From Allantophomopsis cytisporea (lineage: Eukaryota; Ascomycota; Leotiomycetes; Phacidiales; Phacidiaceae): DNA of 64,000 bases. The notes beneath the pieces are model-generated. The model was not told where the DNA came from and ran no database searches. It saw only the letters and a program-made list of their open reading frames with translations. Positions 36,126 to 46,845 of the stretch are shown in pieces (the stretch's first letter is position 1; every line of letters starts with the position of its first letter). The position numbers and the translations under genes are program-made. Where the stretch lies: assembly GCA_024752435.1 (NCBI GenBank), contig CP103032.1, positions 558,001-622,000 on the forward strand, given 5' to 3'.

Positions 36126-37219
36126 ATGGAACTGTCTCAAGGAGTCAACTTCAATCAGACATCGACTGGCCGAGAAGATCCTGATGAAAATCCTCAAATA
36201 TCTGTCGAAGGAAATCCTAGCCATCTAGAAGATCGCTGCGTACTTAGAGCAGATGGAGGCAAAGGCGCTTGGCTATCTCTTGCAGCATGCTTCGTCGTCG
36301 AAGCTCTCGTTTGGGGCAAGGAGACATTTCTCGATATCGCAACTCTTACTTACAAAGAGAAGGACTCGCTTTTGGAGTCATGTGGGTAAGATACTCTATC
36401 ATCATCTCCTCTCATCCTCATTGGAAATTTCTAGGCTGGGAGTGGTATCGCTGGGCTTGGGGTGCCATTTATCTTAAACTTTCTCCTCGAAAGTCATGGC
36501 TCCAAGACGACTCTGCGAGTTTGGGCTACAGTTCATGTCGTCCTCTCTGCTCCTTTTATTTACTTCCTCCAACCACGGCTTCCCATCAGCACCATCTCAC
36601 AAAATACGATGTCTGGTCTTAGCTTTCTCCGAACACCAACATTCTGGCTACTTCAAATGTGACTCGTCATGGAAAGCCTCGGGTACTTCATCCCTAGTAT
36701 ATATCTGCCAGTCTTCGCCCGATCGCTAGGTCTGAGCCCAACAATGGGCACGCTTCTATTATCACTGGTCAATGCCTCCTCAGTCATCAGCACAGTAATC
36801 ATGGGGATCTCGATTAATCGTTTCCATGTCACGACTGCGATTCTGCTAAGTACTATTGGTTCAACCATTCCCATTCTCCTTTTCTGGGGGTTCTCAACAG
36901 CACTACCTTTGCTCTGTGTCTTTAGTGTGTTGTATGGATTTTTTGCAGGCGGATTCGTCAGCACGAACGCTGGAATCATCAAACTTATCAAGCATCTTGA
37001 CGAAACCACCGACGTGGGTATGCTAATTGGCCTTCTATCTGGAGCAAGAGGTGTTGGTGTACTAGCTTCTGGCCCATTGAGTGAGGCCTTTCTAACTAGT
37101 GTGCTACGGTTAAGGAACGCTGGTCTGGCATATGGGTCGGGGGTTTGACCGTGCTCACAGGAGTCACTGCTACAGTCGGAGGTGTAAGCTTTCTTGGAAA
37201 AAGACTCGGGTGGATGTGA
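36126..37219 (+). pseudogene. Decayed MFS transporter (monocarboxylate-transporter-like)
   Basis: The N-terminus from 36126 has the MCT-type start DGGKGAWLSLAACFVVEALVWG (helix 1). It then jumps, with a frame change near 36315, to QREGLAFGVMW, which belongs to about helix 4-5, so roughly 100 or more residues are missing. A good intron (about 36390-36434, GTAAGA..TCTAG) follows. The next part, GSGIAGLGVPFI, runs in frame to a TGA at 36660-36662 inside a conserved segment. Reading resumes at ESLGYFIPSIYLPVFARSLG and continues through four helices. Near 37140, at a GGGGG run, the frame shifts again before a C-terminal LGKRLGWM and stop at 37219. Three independent lesions argue for a dead gene rather than a sequencing slip. 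The family transports monocarboxylates, riboflavin or related small acids. Confidence 0.82.
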
Positions 37220-37410
37220 TTAAGTTGATTTACTATAGAAATCTGCTTTTAGTATATCCCTATTAGAGGAAATGCTCGAAGTGGAATCAAGATTTGAAGA
37301 TTGCGATCTTTTGAGGCTGGATTAGTCGCCAAGGGCGGAACGATGAGGAGCCGTATTTAATTTAGAATCGTTTTTTAACATGTGGTTGATTTGAAATGCA
37401 TAAATGCTAT

Positions 37411-38749
37411 CTATGATGCGAAGCTTGCGTACTCTTTATTAAAAGCTCTTCCGATCACCATTCTTCTAACCTCCGACGTTCCAGCTCCAATCTCATACAA
37501 TTTCGCACTGCAGGTTGTTAGCATTTTCTCCGTTTGTCTGACGTGAAAACAAATTAACTCACTCTCTGAGAAGCCTTGATGCCGGCATTTCCTCAACGTA
37601 TCCCATTCCCCCCAGTAGTTGTATGCAATCTAAAGTACACTCAGTTGCTCTTTCAGCAGCATATAATATAGCTCCTGCGCAGTCCTGTGTTCTGATAACC
37701 CCGCCCTCATCCACCGATCTTGCGGTATCATAAGTGTAGGATCTTGACGCTTGTAGCTTCGTGTACATATCAGCTAGTTTACCCTGCACAAGTTGGTTAT
37801 GTGCTATCGGATTGCCGAATTGCTTTCGTTGATGTGAGAATGGCAAGACAACGTCCATCGCAGCTTGCATGATACCCAAAGGACCAGCACTGAGTACCAG
37901 CCGTTCGATGTCTAACCCTTCCATAAGGACTTTTACACCCTTGTTAATCTCACCAAGAATACTCTCTCTTGGTACGAATACACCGTCAAATACCAATTCT
38001 CCAGTATTGCTGCCTCTCATACCCATTTTGTCCAACTTCCTTGCACAACTGAAGCCTTCAAATTCTTTTTCAACGATGAATGCCGTGATACCCTTAGATC
38101 CCTTATCCGGTTCCGTCTTAGCATAAACAACAATGACATTTGCGTCGGGTCCATTCGTGATCCACATCTTCGTCCCATTCAATACATATCCCCCATCAAC
38201 CTCCTTCGCGGTCGTACGCATACTAACAACATCGCTGCCGGCCCCACTCTCACTCATCGCCAATGCACCAATGCTAGTCCCCGAAATCAATCCAGGTAGA
38301 TATTTGTTCTTTTGCTTTTGGGTTCCGTTCAGTTGTAGTTGATTTACACACAGCTGACTATGCGCCGCATAACTAAGCCCAATGGATCCCGAAGCCCGCG
38401 ACATTTCTTCCATCACAATGCAATGTGCTTGATATCCCATAGCCAGACCCCCAACATCTTCATCGGCCGTTATACCTAAAAATCCAGCGTCTCCAAGCTT
38501 CTTCCACATTGTGTTTGGGAATTCATTTGACTTGTCTGTTTTCGAGGCGACTTCTTCCGGAATCTCACGACGCGTGAACTCCTGAACTCGTTCGCGAAGT
38601 TCAGTGAGATCGGCTTGTGTTGGTGGTTCGAATCCCTTGGGGTGCTTGGAGGATGCATGTCGTTGTTGGAAAGTGTTGAGATAAAACAATGTGGGAGAAC
38701 ATCGATGCAGTGGTCGAGCCAAAGATCTAAATATCTGGAGGGCGGCCAT
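37411..38749 (-). CDS. ivdA: Isovaleryl-CoA dehydrogenase, mitochondrial
   Basis: Exons 38749-37563 and 37507-37411 join to 427 residues. The intron is GTGAGT..CTGCAG. The N-terminus, MAALQIFRSLARPLHRC, is a typical mitochondrial targeting peptide. The body is an acyl-CoA dehydrogenase with SESGAGSDV and WITNGPDANV at the FAD and substrate pocket. GLDIERLVLSAGPLG carries the Glu that serves as catalytic base in isovaleryl-CoA dehydrogenases, which sets this enzyme apart from other acyl-CoA dehydrogenases. The C-terminal LYEIGAGTSEVRRMVIGR is also characteristic. It converts isovaleryl-CoA to 3-methylcrotonyl-CoA in leucine breakdown and passes electrons to ETF. It shares a promoter with the carboxylase beta gene that acts next. 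The symbol follows Aspergillus usage. Confidence 0.95.
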
Positions 38750-39072
38750 CCTGTATTTCCTTTGAAAATGAATGGCAAGCTGGAATGATCACATCGTTGA
38801 GAAGGAGTCAATATATGGTCGTATTTACTTACGGGTAGGTTTACCGTGAGATCCTTGTGATGGTGCGCTAAGTACCTCCGCATTCTGGGGTAGTGGCGGG
38901 TGGAGACGGTTAGTCTAGGCTTACTTGTGGGGTACCGTCGCTGAGATCCGAGGGATACATCAACAATGCTACTTAAAGGCACCGAGGTCCTTGTAAAAAC
39001 AAGCGCCTATGCGAGTTTTGATCGATGCAACTGACAAGATAACTGGCATATCAGGCCATTCAATAAGACAAT
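38750..39072. promoter_or_regulatory. Bidirectional promoter of leucine-catabolism pair
   Basis: Only 323 bases separate the ATGs of the divergent isovaleryl-CoA dehydrogenase and methylcrotonyl-CoA carboxylase beta genes. Both leaders and all shared control sites must lie here, which would allow co-induction by leucine. I did not identify a named transcription-factor site with confidence. Confidence 0.7.
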
Positions 39073-40929
39073 ATGAGTTTATTTTCGAGATCACGATCAT
39101 CCCCCGCAATCTCACGATGCCTACGTCCGTGCTATCGATACCCGCCTTCTCGACCACTACAGACCTGTAGAGGCGCCGCGACATACTGTCCACCACATCA
39201 AGCAAATGCGATTTCAGTTTTAAGTTCGACAGTCGACACCAGTTCACCCGAATATGCGGAAAATGCACGACAAATGGGCGAAGTCATAGAGAAACTGGAG
39301 GAATTGACAAAGAAGATACAAGCTGGTGGACCACTAAAGGCCCGAGAAAAACATATCGCGAGGAAAAAGATGTTACCGCGAGATCGTGTGACTGGACTCA
39401 TAGATCCGGGTACTTCATTCTTGGAGTTTTCTATGCTGGCGGGACATAACACCTATCCAGAGGAAGAAGTCCCCGCTGGTGGAATAATCACTGGCATCGG
39501 TGTTGTGGAAGGAGTTACATGCGTGATTGTTGCAAATGATAGCACTGTGAAAGGCGGAACATATTATCCTATTACCGTCAAGAAACATCTTAGAGCACAG
39601 GCAATTGCTCAAGAGAATAACCTTCCGTAAGCTCTTCCTCGACCAACATGTTAGAAGAAATGAATAGTTGACAATGCATAGTTGTATCTACCTTGTTGAC
39701 TCGGGGGGCGCGAATCTTCCATATCAGGCGGATGTGTTTCCTGATCGGGATCACTTCGGGCGAATATTTTACAATCAAGCCAGAATGAGTTCTCTTGGTA
39801 TTCCACAAATATCCGTTGTAATGGGTCCTTGCACTGCTGGAGGGGCTTATGTTCCAGCGATGAGTGATGAGAGCATCATTGTTGATGGCCAAGGACATAT
39901 CTTCCTTGCTGGCCCTCCGTTGGTAAAGGCAGCAACAGGTGAGGTGGTGAGTGCGGAGGAACTTGGCGGAGGGAAGATGCATTCCTCTGTATCTGGAGTC
40001 ACAGATTACCTAGCTGTGGATGATGCACATGCTCTTGTTCTTGCACGGCGTTCTATCAGCAATTTGAATTGGCCACAAAAGCCGTCACCACCATCAACGA
40101 TCGAAGAACCATTGTATGACCCAGAAGAGCTTCTCGGAATTGCGAGTACAAATCTACGGCGTCCGCTTCCAATACATGAAATCATAGCACGTATAGTGGA
40201 TGGTAGTGAATTCTCGGAATTTAAGCGCGACTATGGGAGTACTTTAGTTACTGGCTTTGCTAAGATCTATGGACAAAAAGTAGGAATCGTTGCCAATAAT
40301 GGTATTCTTTTTAGCAGCTCATCCCTAAAGGGAGCACATTTCATCGAGCTCTGTTGTCAAAGACAGATTCCTCTCATATTCTTGCAAAACATCAGTGGGT
40401 TCATGGTAGGCGCTGATGCGGAGCGAGAAGGAATTGCAAAGAACGGGGCAAAGCTGGTCACCGCTGTTGCGTGCGCAAATGTGCCAAAATTTACAGTTGT
40501 AGTTGGAGCGAGTAATGGAGCAGGAAATTATGGCATGTGTGGACGAGCATATGGTCCTCGTTTCTTGTGGATGTGGCCAAACGCTAAGGTGAATGACAAA
40601 GCCATATCAACCCCAAGTCTGAGAGCTGACACTTTTCAGATTGGAGTTATGGGCAGTGAACAACTCTCGGCAGTCATGGAAACGGTTGGGAAGAAAGTCG
40701 ATCTTCAGCTAAAAGACAGAATTGATCGGGAGAGTGAAGCGGTCTTCTCATCTTCCAAGCTATGGGTTTGTGTCACATTTCATCAAAATTCACAATGCTA
40801 ACAATCTATTAGGATGATGGCGTTATTCCCCCACAACATACAAGACGTGTGCTAGGACTCTGTTTGATGGCTTCGCTTGGAGGAAAGAACAGTATTGAAA
40901 ATACTAAGTTTGGAGTCTTTAGGATGTAA
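39073..40929 (+). CDS. mccB: 3-Methylcrotonyl-CoA carboxylase beta subunit
   Basis: Exons 39073-39626, 39682-40765 and 40813-40929 join to 584 residues. The second intron uses a GTTTGT donor. A basic, Ser-rich N-terminus (MSLFSRSRSSPAISRCLR) fits mitochondrial import. The carboxyltransferase domain has the expected landmarks: ARKKMLPRDRV and DPGTSFLE near the start, DSGGANLPYQ, then GPCTAGGAYVPAMSDE, the oxyanion-hole region of biotin carboxyl transferases, and NISGFMVG and NDKAISTPS later. The C-terminus DDGVIPPQHTRRVLGLCL is diagnostic of this class. The enzyme moves CO2 from biotin on the alpha subunit to 3-methylcrotonyl-CoA, the step after isovaleryl-CoA dehydrogenase. The alpha (biotin) subunit, which in Aspergillus nidulans is in the same cluster, is not in this window. 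Confidence 0.95.
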
Positions 40930-41035
40930 ATATTAGTCCTCAGTAGATCTCTAGGTATTCTAGATTCTTTGAATTTTGTAAGAGATCTAAGAAGGATTTA
41001 GTTGACTTCATTATCCCATTGATTTACTATGATCA

Positions 41036-42498
41036 TCACTTCAACTCTTGACCTGCTAAGTCCCACTGTACCCTTGAAATCCCACCATTCCCCATAAGCC
41101 AGAAAGTCTTCAAATCGCTACCTGTCCAAGCAAAATTTTGCACCGTGTAGTTCGTCTGTATCCTCACCAAGAGCGCACCCTCAGGGTCCAAGATGTCGAC
41201 TCCCTTCCCAGAACCAGTAACTACATCTCGTCAGATCCTTGGTGTTCTTATATAATCAGAAATCTTACCAATATAACCATTTGCAGCGACCTTCAGCCCA
41301 TCTGGTACCCAGTCCTGTGCCAGATAGATAGGGCGTTTGTTGATAAGATGATTCCCATCGGCCGTCCTGTCGAAAGCATAGATTGTTCTCTTCCCCGTGC
41401 TATTGAATGTGGTTCCTTGCGAGCCCAGTTCCTGCGATATGGGACCAGCGACAGCGCCCGTGTCAGAGATGTAAACTGTGCGTGTTGTAGAGTTCGGTAG
41501 AGCGGGGGAGATGGCGATTCCATTTGGCTGTACAATTGAGTCATCGACTACTGATACTTGTCCGGTAGACGGCCGAAACCGGTAGGATGCTGCTTCAAGC
41601 TGCGGGGCTGTGTCTGTGAGAGCGTTGAACCAGGAGTAATCTGCACTATTAGTATGGCCTTGTGAGGAGTGATAATATAAATACCTGGGTCGGTGAACCA
41701 GACGTCGCCCTTCTCATCAACGAAGAGGTCATCGATTGTGTTGAAGTAGTATCCGAAGTAGTTATTCAACAATGTTACGGTCTTGTTGGTTAAAGGGTCA
41801 AGTGTAGCAATCCCTGGTCTCTCTTCGATCCCGCCAATGCTGTTGTTACCGCCGGATACACCCCAATAAATTCTATGGCCATCAATCAGTTGCTTCCGGT
41901 CATTCGATAAGCCGACTTACAGTCCATCATAAAATGTGCCACCATTCGGTGCATAAATCGGTGGGTCAGACAGCAGCTCACCCAGCATCGGAGGCTCAAC
42001 ATTAAGATCAATCACCAACTGTGGTAGGAACCCTGGTGGAGAAGTCGTTCCTCTTAGCTGAGAGAGATATAGTTTATTGGTCGCTGGCACATATACCGGT
42101 CCTTCATGAACAGCTTAATCACCATTTTATCAGCAATCTGCACTTTCTACAGTCCAATCATACTTACCATCATTGACAGCAAATGTGTACTCATAGCTCG
42201 GATTACTCCCCAAAAGCTCTAACCCTCTCTCCTTATCAAAAACCAGGAAATCAGCTTGGGAGACAAGACCGAAAGATGTATCATTTGAAACGCTGGTTGA
42301 AGCAAATGTATCCTCATAACTGCCATTGACACCTGACAAGCGGTAGAAATGATATGGCATAACGGATGCATATTTGTTAACGCAGGCTATTGCCGTCGAG
42401 GGACCACATGCTTCTACAAGTGGCGAGATGGTGCCGGGGGGCTGAGCATTTGCGCAAGCTGCACCTGCGATAATCGCAACGATAATTGATGTCTTCAT
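41036..42498 (-). CDS. Secreted SMP-30/gluconolactonase-like lactonase
   Basis: Exons 42498-42168, 42113-41921, 41872-41685, 41640-41269 and 41220-41036 join to 422 residues; one acceptor (TTAAG before 42113) is unusual but keeps the frame. A signal peptide (MKTSIIVAIIAGAACANAQ) is clear. The rest is a six-bladed propeller: VHEGPVYVPATNKLYLSQ, DLFVDEKGDVWFTDP, QPNGIAISP, VPDGLKVAANGYI. Relatives are extracellular fungal lactonohydrolases and SMP-30-type gluconolactonases that open sugar or pantoyl lactones using a bound divalent metal. The Glu in HEGP and the Asn and Asp in NGI and PDG are at the usual metal positions. The substrate is unknown. It is convergent with the carboxylase gene (106-base gap) but need not be related to leucine breakdown. 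Confidence 0.9.
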
Positions 42499-42558
42499 GT
42501 TTCCAGTATCTCTCTTAACTCATGCAGTCTTTTCTGGAAAGCCTCGAGGCATTCATCA

Positions 42559-42566
42559 TATTTATA
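42559..42566 (-). promoter_or_regulatory. TATA box of the lactonase gene
   Basis: The minus strand reads TATAAATA about 60 bases upstream of the ATG at 42498. That is close for a fungal gene and leaves a leader of roughly 30 bases. Confidence 0.5.
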
Positions 42567-43381
42567 GTCGCCAGCCATTTTATAAACGGGCTGACACTAT
42601 AGCAGCTTAGGCAGGAGAAGTCTTGGTGATGATGTCTTAGCCAAGGATTCCTCGATGGAGAAATCAGTTTTCACGATGATTGGGGAGCGGAGTTGTGCTC
42701 TCCTTTCTTCGTGAGGTTGTTAGTGGGTACCAACGGCGTGGCGATCCTTGGGGTTGGGCTTGGATCTCCCCGCATTGCATCAGAGTTGCCGATAATGTTA
42801 AGAATAGGATTTCAATTGCCGGCTTCAAATTCGGGAATGGAATTTGAATAGTCTTCGTGACATTTATGACCGAAATCCAAATATAACCTTCTAGACTTTA
42901 TCTATGCTTTGTAGAAGCTCGAAAGAAACTTTGTAGGATTTACAATTTAATTAAACATCGGTAATATGTACGTTTGGGAATATCGACAGATAATATCAGA
43001 GAATTCCTGGCATAAGGTGAAAGACTTATAGCAAACATATTTCGCTAGGACAGCAAGTTATCATCAGTAAATGAAACGATAGATTGGTGAGGTTTTCAAG
43101 ACCAGAAATCAGTTGTTCGAGTGGTTTTAACATTCTCACTATTTGACGAAATACTATTTCTACTGGATGTTGGAATTTTAGAGTTCGCTCCAACGAGAAA
43201 TCCTAAGCAATCTAAAATTTTCACCAGATAATAAATATTCGGACTCAGATAGAAACACATAAACACTAACGACCTTCAAATAACTATAAACATTAATTCA
43301 TATACTCATCTATCCAATATATGTATGTAACAAACAACGTCTTTTTACCCTCCACACATAAGATAACATATTCTTCATGTT
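42567..43381. other. AT-rich intergenic region
   Basis: Upstream of the lactonase and downstream of the nucleoside-hydrolase-like gene. The left part (to about 42850) is of normal composition and is likely promoter; the rest is strongly AT-rich with no open frame. Confidence 0.5.
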
Positions 43382-44710
43382 CTACTGTGACAAATCCTTG
43401 CAGCTCTTTGGGTACTGAACAGCATGCTTAATCATGCTCTTGAATCGAACAGTATCAATAGTGTTAACGTAATTGACAGCTCTGACATTTGGAGGCATAA
43501 GAGCAGCCTGGTAAACGTGGACATTTCCGTAATTTGGAGATCCATAAGCGGTGTCGACATCCATGTAGACTAAAGTTTTGGTTAGTCCGCCATTCATCTG
43601 TCTGAAAAGAAATTATGGGATTGTCTCAACATACCAACGCTAGTATTTGTGGCAATAGTTGGGTCTACAATAAGAGCCATGGCAGTCTCATCCCAGAATG
43701 GGAAGATAACCCCGTAGTCCTCATAGACAAGCTTGGAGTACGGGTTTTTAACCTCGTAGATCTCATCCAGGAACTCCTGGGAAGAAATGACCGCGTTGGC
43801 AACATTTCCGGCAATTGTGATGCTTGGGAAGTCAGCAGTAAGAGCGATCTTCGCTGCTTCGGGATCGATCATGAGATTGATATCAGAGTTGATATCAGCT
43901 TGGTTAGTGGTTCCAGTGGCCTCGAACAAAGTCAGCAAATTACGAGTAAAATACGATAACATCCCACTCCGAGGAATGGAAAACATGAAGGCTTACTTGG
44001 TACATGTTGACATCGACGTATCCTCCCATAATAACTAATTCCTTAGCCAGGCTAGCAAACTGATCATCCAATCTAATAGCAAGTGCAATATTGGTCATCG
44101 CTCCTGCAGCAAAGATAGACACTTGACCAGGGTATTTGTGGACCATCTCAACCATGTAGCTAGCAGCCTTGACTCCCGGTACTACAGTTGTGTTTGGAAA
44201 TCCTTCAACAAACGCGTTCTTTGTGATACGATTTGGGTCGGTCCCCGAGGTTGGGTCAGACCCAAGCTCTTCGGAGGTGGCATTATAAGCTGCGAAAACA
44301 CCCTCCCATGGAAGAACACCGTGAACACTCTCCCACGCCTGGAAGCGAGTTGCGGTGTTGATTAGGGGGTATGTTGCACCTTCAATGACAGGGATACAGG
44401 AGAGACCGCCAATTTCGAGTGTTGCGAGTGCGTGGAAGGCGCATTGGCGTTGCCATGTGTTTGACGTCGCTGCAGATCAATTAGTCCAAGTTGTTGAGAG
44501 ATTTGGAATATCAAGTTCCTTACAGGATGTCAAGGCCAAGAGCTCAATATCACTATCAAGAGCCATCAAGAAAGGAATGAATCCCGCTGGTGACCAATCA
44601 TTGTCCGCAATAACATATCTCTTTTGTTGGGTATCTTTCTTCTCTATCGGAGATGCAGTAACGAGACTGCTTGCTGAAAGCAGAAGACCGAGCGTAATTG
44701 AGAAGCGCAT
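43382..44710 (-). CDS. Secreted nucleoside hydrolase-like protein
   Basis: Exons 44710-44524, 44469-43997, 43920-43635 and 43569-43382 join to 377 residues. The signal peptide is MRFSITLGLLLSASSLVTAS. The fold is that of inosine-uridine preferring nucleoside hydrolases: an N-terminal Asp strand (YVIADNDW), IPVIEGATYPL, SIFAAGAMTNIALAI, ELVIMGGYVDVN, DINLMIDPEAAKIAL and a C-terminal VYMDVDTAYG. In the classical enzymes the first motif is DTDPGxDD with several Ca2+-binding Asp; here it is DNDWSPAGF, so the metal site is altered, although the middle motif (NMIDPEA-type) is kept. It may cleave extracellular nucleosides or have changed function. The sequence was assembled across three phase-consistent introns. 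It is secreted, so the likely setting is nutrient scavenging or host interaction. Confidence 0.88.
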
Positions 44711-46254
44711 TTTCGGACAAATATGTGGAGTTTGCGAGGATAATCGAGTAGCGGTGCTTATATCATAAATATTTGATAAGAAAACCTCTTCGATCACAAA
44801 CTCAATACGAACTGTGACAAGATTATGAGAGCGTCAGGAAAGGGAACATAAATCCTCGGGAGTAAAGAAAAAATAAACAAAAACCCACCAGAAACACATT
44901 GCGCGTTGCATCTCTTATAGAATTTCACCTAGAGCTCTATGCCCAAGACGATCACTCTTACCAAGACGCTATGCGACAATCTAGAACTCATCATCTTCAT
45001 TACGGCGAAGAATTTCTCAAGATATTAATGATAGCAAGAAAAGTTATCTACTAAACTTTCGAGCTCCGAAGAGCATCGGGGGGCTAAGAAGGAAAGGCGG
45101 GGGACGATGGAGGAGCTAGATCAGCTGAAGATAACCGTCAACGTCTGTCGACCTTGTGATGATTGGTGAAATCAACAATCTCACAGCAAGCGTGCCTGAC
45201 TAGATGAATAGGCCTTCGCCTGTCAAGAACCTAGACAATCGGATTCCAGGAGTTGGGTTTGTGGGCCCCCGATTTCTGTGCGAGGCGGGTGTGTTGATGG
45301 GGCATAAATGGGGTATCATGGCACGTGCGTAGATACTGATAAAGAAAGGATGTGTAATTGTTCGCTGAGAGATCTTTCCGAGAATAGGCTTCTCACTCCG
45401 AAATGCTCATAGAGCTGAGAGTATTGTGATAGAAAAGCACTTCTCGACAATGAATCGTCTGAAGCCCAGCATCCCGCGATAATTCGTGAAGGTTACTGGC
45501 ATGTGCTTGCGTTCTTTATAAAACTATTTTACCATTCAACACACATCGGGAACAATAGCCTGGAGCGGCCTTGCCGCGGCGCTAGTTCGTTACTCCTAAT
45601 ATGACGTAGACTTGTAAAGGTACAGATTATGATTGCCCAATGTCGCGAAATAATGTAGGGATGAAACTGCCATACAATAGGAGTAAGAGAATGGTGTGAA
45701 TAAATAATATGCTGCCATAGTCGTCGTCACTTCTTCGCTACTAATTTAACTCTACAGCCTAGGAGTAGGAATGCGATAATAGTCCGGCTCAGATCGAGTG
45801 AGGCATGTACTCTAAGTTCCTTGGATTTCATATATCGATATGCCGGTAGGCTTTTGAATCTTTCGAGCTTATCATTGCAGAATGCATGTGAGCCATGTTT
45901 GTCGAAGCTCAATCATTCGTATCTCATTAAACACATAGGGCATTTGTCAACTCTCCGATTTAGACGGAGAAATGTACACGCAAAGACTTTAAGTGGCAGT
46001 GAATTCAACAGAAAATTCGTCACAGATCTGAAGCACAGATGATGTGTAGGGTTTCGTGTGCTACGATATATTGTGCCCAATTTCCATCCGAAGAGCTATC
46101 ATGTCAGGCCCAAGGAAAAGAAGGAAAAAAGACAAAACCACAGCCTAGATCGCCCGGTACTCCTATTCATATATCTTCAGAGAGTGGCTTGCTGCGAATC
46201 GTGACTATACAGCTTCGTCCGAGAGATTTTCCTCACGCGAGATATCATTCGTAA
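44711..46254. other. Spacer with no recognised gene
   Basis: About 1.5 kb. Frames at 45727-45912, 45821-46042 and 46039-46254 are short and lack motifs. The left edge holds the promoter of the nucleoside-hydrolase-like gene; the right edge is the terminator of the NACHT-ankyrin gene. Confidence 0.5.
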
Positions 46255-46845
46255 TCAAGAAAGTAATGCTCTTGCTTTCAACAGTATGTCCATGACTCCT
46301 GGATAACCTTTTATATGCGCTGCTTGGAGCGCGTTACCATAGAAGCCACCTTGAGTTTTGACGTCTGCTCCGCTTTGAAGCAATAGACTCACTATGGCCT
46401 CGCTTCCACTGCCTGAAGCTGCTTGGAGTGCGGTACCATAAAAGCCACCTTGAGTATTGACGTCTGCTCCGCTCTGGAGCAATAGACTCACTAAGGCCTC
46501 ACTTCCGCTACTTGAAGCTGCTTGGAGCGCATTACCAAAAAGTCCGCCCTGAGCAGCGGCATCTGCTCCGCTATGAAGCAGTAAACGCCCTATAGCCTCG
46601 TAGCCACAACTGGAAGCTGCTTGGAGCGCGTTCCCAAAATAGCCGCCTTGGGCATTGACATCTGCTCCGCTCTGAAGCAATAGACTCACTATAGCCTCGT
46701 TGCTAGTACATGAAGCTGCTTGAAGCGCGCTTCCAAAATAGCCACCTTGAGCATTGATTTCGGCTCCGCTCTGAAGTAACAGACTCACTATGGTCTTGTG
46801 GCCATTATATGAAGCTGCTTGAAGCGCGTTCCCAAAATAGCCACC
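46255..46845 (-). repeat. Tandem 99-bp ankyrin-coding repeats
   Basis: The 3' end of the NACHT gene consists of about six 99-base units in direct orientation. Each codes for a 33-residue ankyrin repeat sharing ALQAAS, SLLLQSGA and AQGG/TQGG with YFGN or FYGN. Differences are concentrated at a few positions after ALQAAS. Even the DNA words (for example GAAGCTGCTTGGAGCGC on the plus strand) recur from unit to unit, so the array is young or kept alike by recombination. Confidence 0.85.

Noticed and set aside
38620..38650. GGTTCGAATCCC word resembling a tRNA T-arm
   Set aside because: It is inside the isovaleryl-CoA dehydrogenase coding exon and no acceptor stem or anticodon arm can be folded around it.
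46255..46845. CRISPR-like regular repeats
   Set aside because: The 99-base units are contiguous, code for ankyrin repeats in frame and have no unique spacers; the genome is eukaryotic.
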